A stretch of 64,000 nt of DNA, from the NCBI GenBank assembly GCA_945902775.1, contig CAMDMY010000003.1, positions 1-64,000 of the forward strand, given 5' to 3'. Origin of the DNA: Chryseobacterium gleum. GTDB taxonomy: Bacteria > Bacteroidota > Bacteroidia > Flavobacteriales_D > Crocinitomicaceae. Position 1 is the stretch's first letter. Each line of letters opens with the position of its first letter. The notes below the pieces were generated by a model. It had not been told where the DNA came from. It did not search any database and saw only the letters and a list, made by a program, of their open reading frames with translations. The position numbers and the translations under genes are program-made. Positions 60,460 to 64,000 of the stretch are shown piece after piece.

Positions 60460-61137
60460 TTATAAATGTGTGTAAAATCCAATCGATGGAGAAATACCGT
60501 ATAAATATTTCTTAACAGATGAACTAGTAGAAATAGAAGTTAAAGATTGTTTATATAAACACTCCATTTTGAAATACCATCTATTAGTAAGAGCAACATC
60601 AAATCCAAGACCGGCTTGAACTGATAAATTTATCTTAGCCATCGATGAATTATCAATAATTCTAATATCTGATGCATTTCCTTCCACTTTTGTAACAATG
60701 GTATGATTTAAAAACACAGATGGTGAAATTCCACCAGTAGCATACAATTTCATTTTCTTTTGTAAAAAATAATAATTAGCACGAACAGGAATATCCAAAT
60801 AATAATAATGATTTGTATAATTATTTAGAGCGGGTGTTAATTGCTTCTTTGTTTTTTCACCCTTGTCAGAAAATTGAAAACCAAGTAAAAAATCCAATTT
60901 AGTAGAAAAATGATACACGCCATTCAATCCGAATGAATAACCATATTTAGAAAATTCTAAGGAATCATAATTATCTACAATCCATTCATTATCAGAACTA
61001 GAAGTTAAATAACGGTAACTATATTCAGGAGCAAAACCAAAACCTACATCAAACTTAGTAAAACTTGAGGTATCCTCTTCTTGAGCAAAAACTGCAATTG
61101 GAAGAACAAGGAAACAGAAATAAATTAGCTTTTTCAT
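60460..61137 (-). CDS. PorT-family outer-membrane beta-barrel protein
   Basis: Signal peptide; DVGFGFAPEYSYRY..LDIPVRANYYFLQKKMKLYATGGISPSVFLN..VQAGLGFDVALTNRWYFKMECLYKQSL. Confidence 0.82.
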   Translation of the reverse strand: MKKLIYFCFLVLPIAVFAQEEDTSSFTKFDVGFGFAPEYSYRYLTSSSDNEWIVDNYDSLEFSKYGYSFGLNGVYHFSTKLDFLLGFQFSDKGEKTKKQLTPALNNYTNHYYYLDIPVRANYYFLQKKMKLYATGGISPSVFLNHTIVTKVEGNASDIRIIDNSSMAKINLSVQAGLGFDVALTNRWYFKMECLYKQSLTSISTSSSVKKYLYGISPSIGFYTHL

Positions 61138-61140
61138 ATT

Positions 61141-61860
61141 TTAATCTTTTACGCATCTAATACTAAAACCATACTGTTTATAGGTATAATGTCTAAAAAT
61201 AGTTTTCATTTTGCTATCTATATAACGATAATATACCTGATCATTTTTTTCTGATGAAGTCCACCAAAAAGCGGTGTTACTTGACACGTTATAAGAACCG
61301 TTAAAAACTCTACATCCACCAGGTAAAGCGGTAAACCCAGAGCCATTCTTCCCAAAATGAACCGGATCAGACCAACCTACAGACGATTTTATAACCAAGT
61401 TTTCAGCTTGATCAATACCTCTCCATCCAGTTTTTTCAGCTTCTGAAGCAGCCATCCCTATTTCAACTTCTAACTTTTTCCAATCATCATCTGTTGGAAT
61501 ATGCCATCCTTTTGGAGCTATCAGTTTTTTATCATTAACGACAAACCAATTATATAACAAACCATAACGATCATCCGTCTTACAAAAAGCAGCAGAATCA
61601 AGTTTTGCCCAAATAGAATCATTTTCAATAGATAAAATTGATCTGATTTTTGAACCATCATTAAAAGAAGTAACTTTTAAATTTTCTGTCATCCACCATT
61701 GACTGCCTATTTTTACCGTCCCATAAACATTCCCATCAACATCAGTTACTGTTCCTGTAGTAGTAGCGTCAACATTCGTATTTGTTTTCTTTTCACATCC
61801 AGATAAGAGAAAAAGAAAAAAAGGTAAAATAACGAAAGATGTAAATCTTATAATTTTCAT
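61141..61860 (-). CDS. FISUMP-domain lipoprotein
   Basis: Lipobox LLSGCEKK; TVTDVDGNVYGTVKIGSQWWMTENLKVTSFNDGSKI...GWHIPTDDDWKKLEVEIG...FTALPGGCRVFNGSYN...AFWWTSSE...YGFSIRCVKD. Confidence 0.92.
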   Translation of the reverse strand: MKIIRFTSFVILPFFLFLLSGCEKKTNTNVDATTTGTVTDVDGNVYGTVKIGSQWWMTENLKVTSFNDGSKIRSILSIENDSIWAKLDSAAFCKTDDRYGLLYNWFVVNDKKLIAPKGWHIPTDDDWKKLEVEIGMAASEAEKTGWRGIDQAENLVIKSSVGWSDPVHFGKNGSGFTALPGGCRVFNGSYNVSSNTAFWWTSSEKNDQVYYRYIDSKMKTIFRHYTYKQYGFSIRCVKD

Positions 61861-61872
61861 TTTGAACTTATA

Positions 61873-63192
61873 TTATTGTTTAATAAATGTTTTACTTTCA
61901 TATGAATCACCAACAGATACACGGATGTGGTATATACCATCATTTAAAGTTGATAAATCGATTTCTTCATTAATAATACGGTTATGCAATCCTAAATCTT
62001 TTGTTAAAACAACTAAACCGAAAGAATTATAAATACTATATTGAATCGTTTTCACTTCACCTGAAACAACATTTAAAAACACATTGTTTTCAGTTGGATT
62101 TGGATGAATTGTAAATTCTGAAGAAGATTCTAAAACAGTTGGACATACAATTGAAATATCTCTCCCATTACAAGAACCTGGATAACAACATAGATTTTTA
62201 ATCAAGAAATTAGCTGAAGGATCAAAATTACAAGCTAGCGTATCAGTACAGCCATACACAATAGGTGTTTTACAAGCGCCCTCTAATGAACAAGCATATT
62301 TAGAACTATATTCCATGTAATTAGCATCTTTACAACCACAAGAAAGTGGATACTTTAAAAATGGACTGTATTTTTCGCCAACTACAAGCGCGCTGTCTTT
62401 TGCAACATATTTAACTTTAGTTAAAACATTATTGATCATTTGTTCTAGTTCCAAATTAATCTCAAAACTTAACTCCCCTTTTGTAGTAATCTGACCAATT
62501 AAAATTTGGTTTAAATCTGGATTTACTCCGACAGTACCCGAATTTCTAAGTACAAATTGTTTACTAGAAAATTCTTTACCAACTTGAGTAGATCCGAAAA
62601 TTGTCATATCAGACCCCATAACTACCATACCGTAATCAAACCAAGTCGAAGGAATGTTAACCATCGTATCCATACCATCAGCTTGTGTTAAAGGTAAACC
62701 AGCTATAGGATTATTATTGTTTAATAAACCATTCGAAATAGCTGCACTACCACCATCATTATTCGCTCCACCAATAAACGAACCATCAGTGTCTTGCTCT
62801 TTTAATATCCCAAAATAAGTTTTTCCACTTTGTGTTTTTGCAGTTTGGCCAAGTGTTAACCAACTATCCAAAGCAACCGTGTTATCGGAATATCTATTTT
62901 TATTAAAATTAAAACCAAAAGATTGACCATCAGAAGTATTATTAAATACGTTGTCTGTACTTTTAATTGTAAAAGGATGAGCATCGTCACCATACATTTG
63001 AGTTAATTTTTGACCTTTAGGCAGATCGACGTAAATTCTATACGTTACTGAACCTGAGTCAAGTTTACCTCCTGTTACATCTGTAGAATCAAACTGATCT
63101 GAAACGTAATATTTTTCAACAATAATATTTTCAACTTGCGCATTAAGAAATGAAATCCCTAAAACAGAAAATAGAATAAATAAATACTTCAT
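61873..63192 (-). CDS. Surface protein sharing its N-terminal domain with the 54456-57899 product; T9SS type A sorting domain
   Basis: Start MKYLFILFSVLGISFLNAQ preferred over the 63273 start; VENIIVEKYYVSDQFDSTDVTGGKLDSGSVTYRIYVDLPKGQKLTQMYGDDAHPF; C-terminal FTIHPNPTENNVFLNVVSGEV...DGIYHIRVSVGDSYESKTFIKQ. Confidence 0.85.
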   Translation of the reverse strand: MKYLFILFSVLGISFLNAQVENIIVEKYYVSDQFDSTDVTGGKLDSGSVTYRIYVDLPKGQKLTQMYGDDAHPFTIKSTDNVFNNTSDGQSFGFNFNKNRYSDNTVALDSWLTLGQTAKTQSGKTYFGILKEQDTDGSFIGGANNDGGSAAISNGLLNNNNPIAGLPLTQADGMDTMVNIPSTWFDYGMVVMGSDMTIFGSTQVGKEFSSKQFVLRNSGTVGVNPDLNQILIGQITTKGELSFEINLELEQMINNVLTKVKYVAKDSALVVGEKYSPFLKYPLSCGCKDANYMEYSSKYACSLEGACKTPIVYGCTDTLACNFDPSANFLIKNLCCYPGSCNGRDISIVCPTVLESSSEFTIHPNPTENNVFLNVVSGEVKTIQYSIYNSFGLVVLTKDLGLHNRIINEEIDLSTLNDGIYHIRVSVGDSYESKTFIKQ

Positions 63193-63211
63193 ATTTTTTA
63201 AATTTAAAAGT

Positions 63212-64000
63212 TTATAATTTATATGATACTCCAAGTACAAAATTTGTCCCATACCTAAAACGGTCAAAATCAAGCCATCCAGTTGGTAATTTATATGCTC
63301 TTACTACTGGAGCATTTAATACATCTCTTATCGTTAAACTTGTACTGAAATGTTTTCCTAACGTTTTTGATACTTTAAAATCGATTGTATTTCTTGGTAA
63401 TTCATAAACATCAGGTCTACCTTTAACAACACCTGTTATAACCAATCTTGGACCTTGAATATTATAACTTAAAGTTGCTGTTAAACCAAGACTATCTGAT
63501 TTATAAGAAGCAATGGCATTGATAATATAAGGTGCTTGACCGAACATAGGACGCATAACAGTATCAATTGGTGTATAGATTTTTTCTCCATTAATTACAT
63601 CCATACTTTTTCTAACAAATTCAGATTGAGAATTTACCAAAGTAACATTCGCTTTTAAATCAAAAAACTTAGTAATTTTTTTCTTACCTTCAAATTCAAA
63701 ACCAACAACATTAGAATTTTCTATGTTCTGCCAAGTAATCCCCGCATTTCCAAATCCCATCTCAATATGATTCGTAAAATCTTTATAGAATAAACTAACA
63801 GAAACATTATCTCCATTATTGAAAAAAGATTCAGCTCTGAAATCATAATTTTTGATTTGCACCGTTTTTAAATCTGAATTACCATAAATCAAGGTTCTAT
63901 ACTCATTATCAAAAACTGCAACATCGTTTAACTCTCTGATACTTGGTCGAGCAACAGTTTGACTGAAATTTGCTCTAATATTCATTTTACCAAATGATTC
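63212..64000 (-). CDS. TonB-dependent receptor, C-terminal barrel (partial, 5' end outside window)
   Basis: MNIRANFSQTVARPSIRELNDVAVFDNEYRTLIYGNSDLKTVQIKNYDFRAESFFNNGDNVSVSLFYKDFTNHIE; terminal GTNFVLGVSYKL. Frame is open to the window edge. Confidence 0.9.
   Translation of the reverse strand, partial: ESFGKMNIRANFSQTVARPSIRELNDVAVFDNEYRTLIYGNSDLKTVQIKNYDFRAESFFNNGDNVSVSLFYKDFTNHIEMGFGNAGITWQNIENSNVVGFEFEGKKKITKFFDLKANVTLVNSQSEFVRKSMDVINGEKIYTPIDTVMRPMFGQAPYIINAIASYKSDSLGLTATLSYNIQGPRLVITGVVKGRPDVYELPRNTIDFKVSKTLGKHFSTSLTIRDVLNAPVVRAYKLPTGWLDFDRFRYGTNFVLGVSYKL

Noticed and set aside
63193-63273. Upstream start of the 61873-63273 ORF
   Set aside because: It would overlap the TonB receptor end; the signal peptide begins at the internal Met near 63192.

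Overview
AT-rich window whose gene content fits a Bacteroidota genome (probably Flavobacteriales): sprA, PorP/SprF-like protein, T9SS C-terminal sorting domains, FISUMP protein, TAnnTTTG promoters. Most of it is ordinary chromosome: polysaccharide genes at the left edge (an O-antigen ligase-like gene missed by the ORF track, and a Wzz-like protein), an ALDH7-type aldehyde dehydrogenase, a DksA/TraR-like protein, lspA, a PIN-PhoH ATPase, sprA-ruvA-maeB-recJ, rsmI, a PiT transporter with a DUF47 partner, a bacilliredoxin, a partial kynurenine cluster (ALDH, thioesterase, KMO, KynU), a LysM protein and amidase, tRNA-Asn, a Fic protein and dxr. From 50 to 64 kb there is an accessory-looking surface locus: PorP/SprF-like, a PKD type B T9SS protein, Ig/dockerin-like and beta-helix-like proteins, a PorT-like barrel, a FISUMP lipoprotein and a TonB-dependent receptor. 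The best leads for something undescribed are mostly outside the ORFs. They are a compound REP/MITE-like array upstream of dxr (49.48-50.2 kb); a hairpin-dense intergenic region at 47.37-47.83 kb; a 100-103 bp tandem repeat running into the 3' end of a flavoprotein gene; a TTAGAC-type repeat family between the kynurenine genes; and a tRNA-Asn 3'-end duplication bracketing a lone Fic gene. Protein-level leads are a UDG-like protein with a signal-like N-terminus, a near-passengerless T9SS protein, and a paralogous N-terminal domain shared by two surface proteins. No CRISPR array, rRNA operon, intact transposase or prophage was seen. All family calls come from reading motifs by eye; no searches were run.
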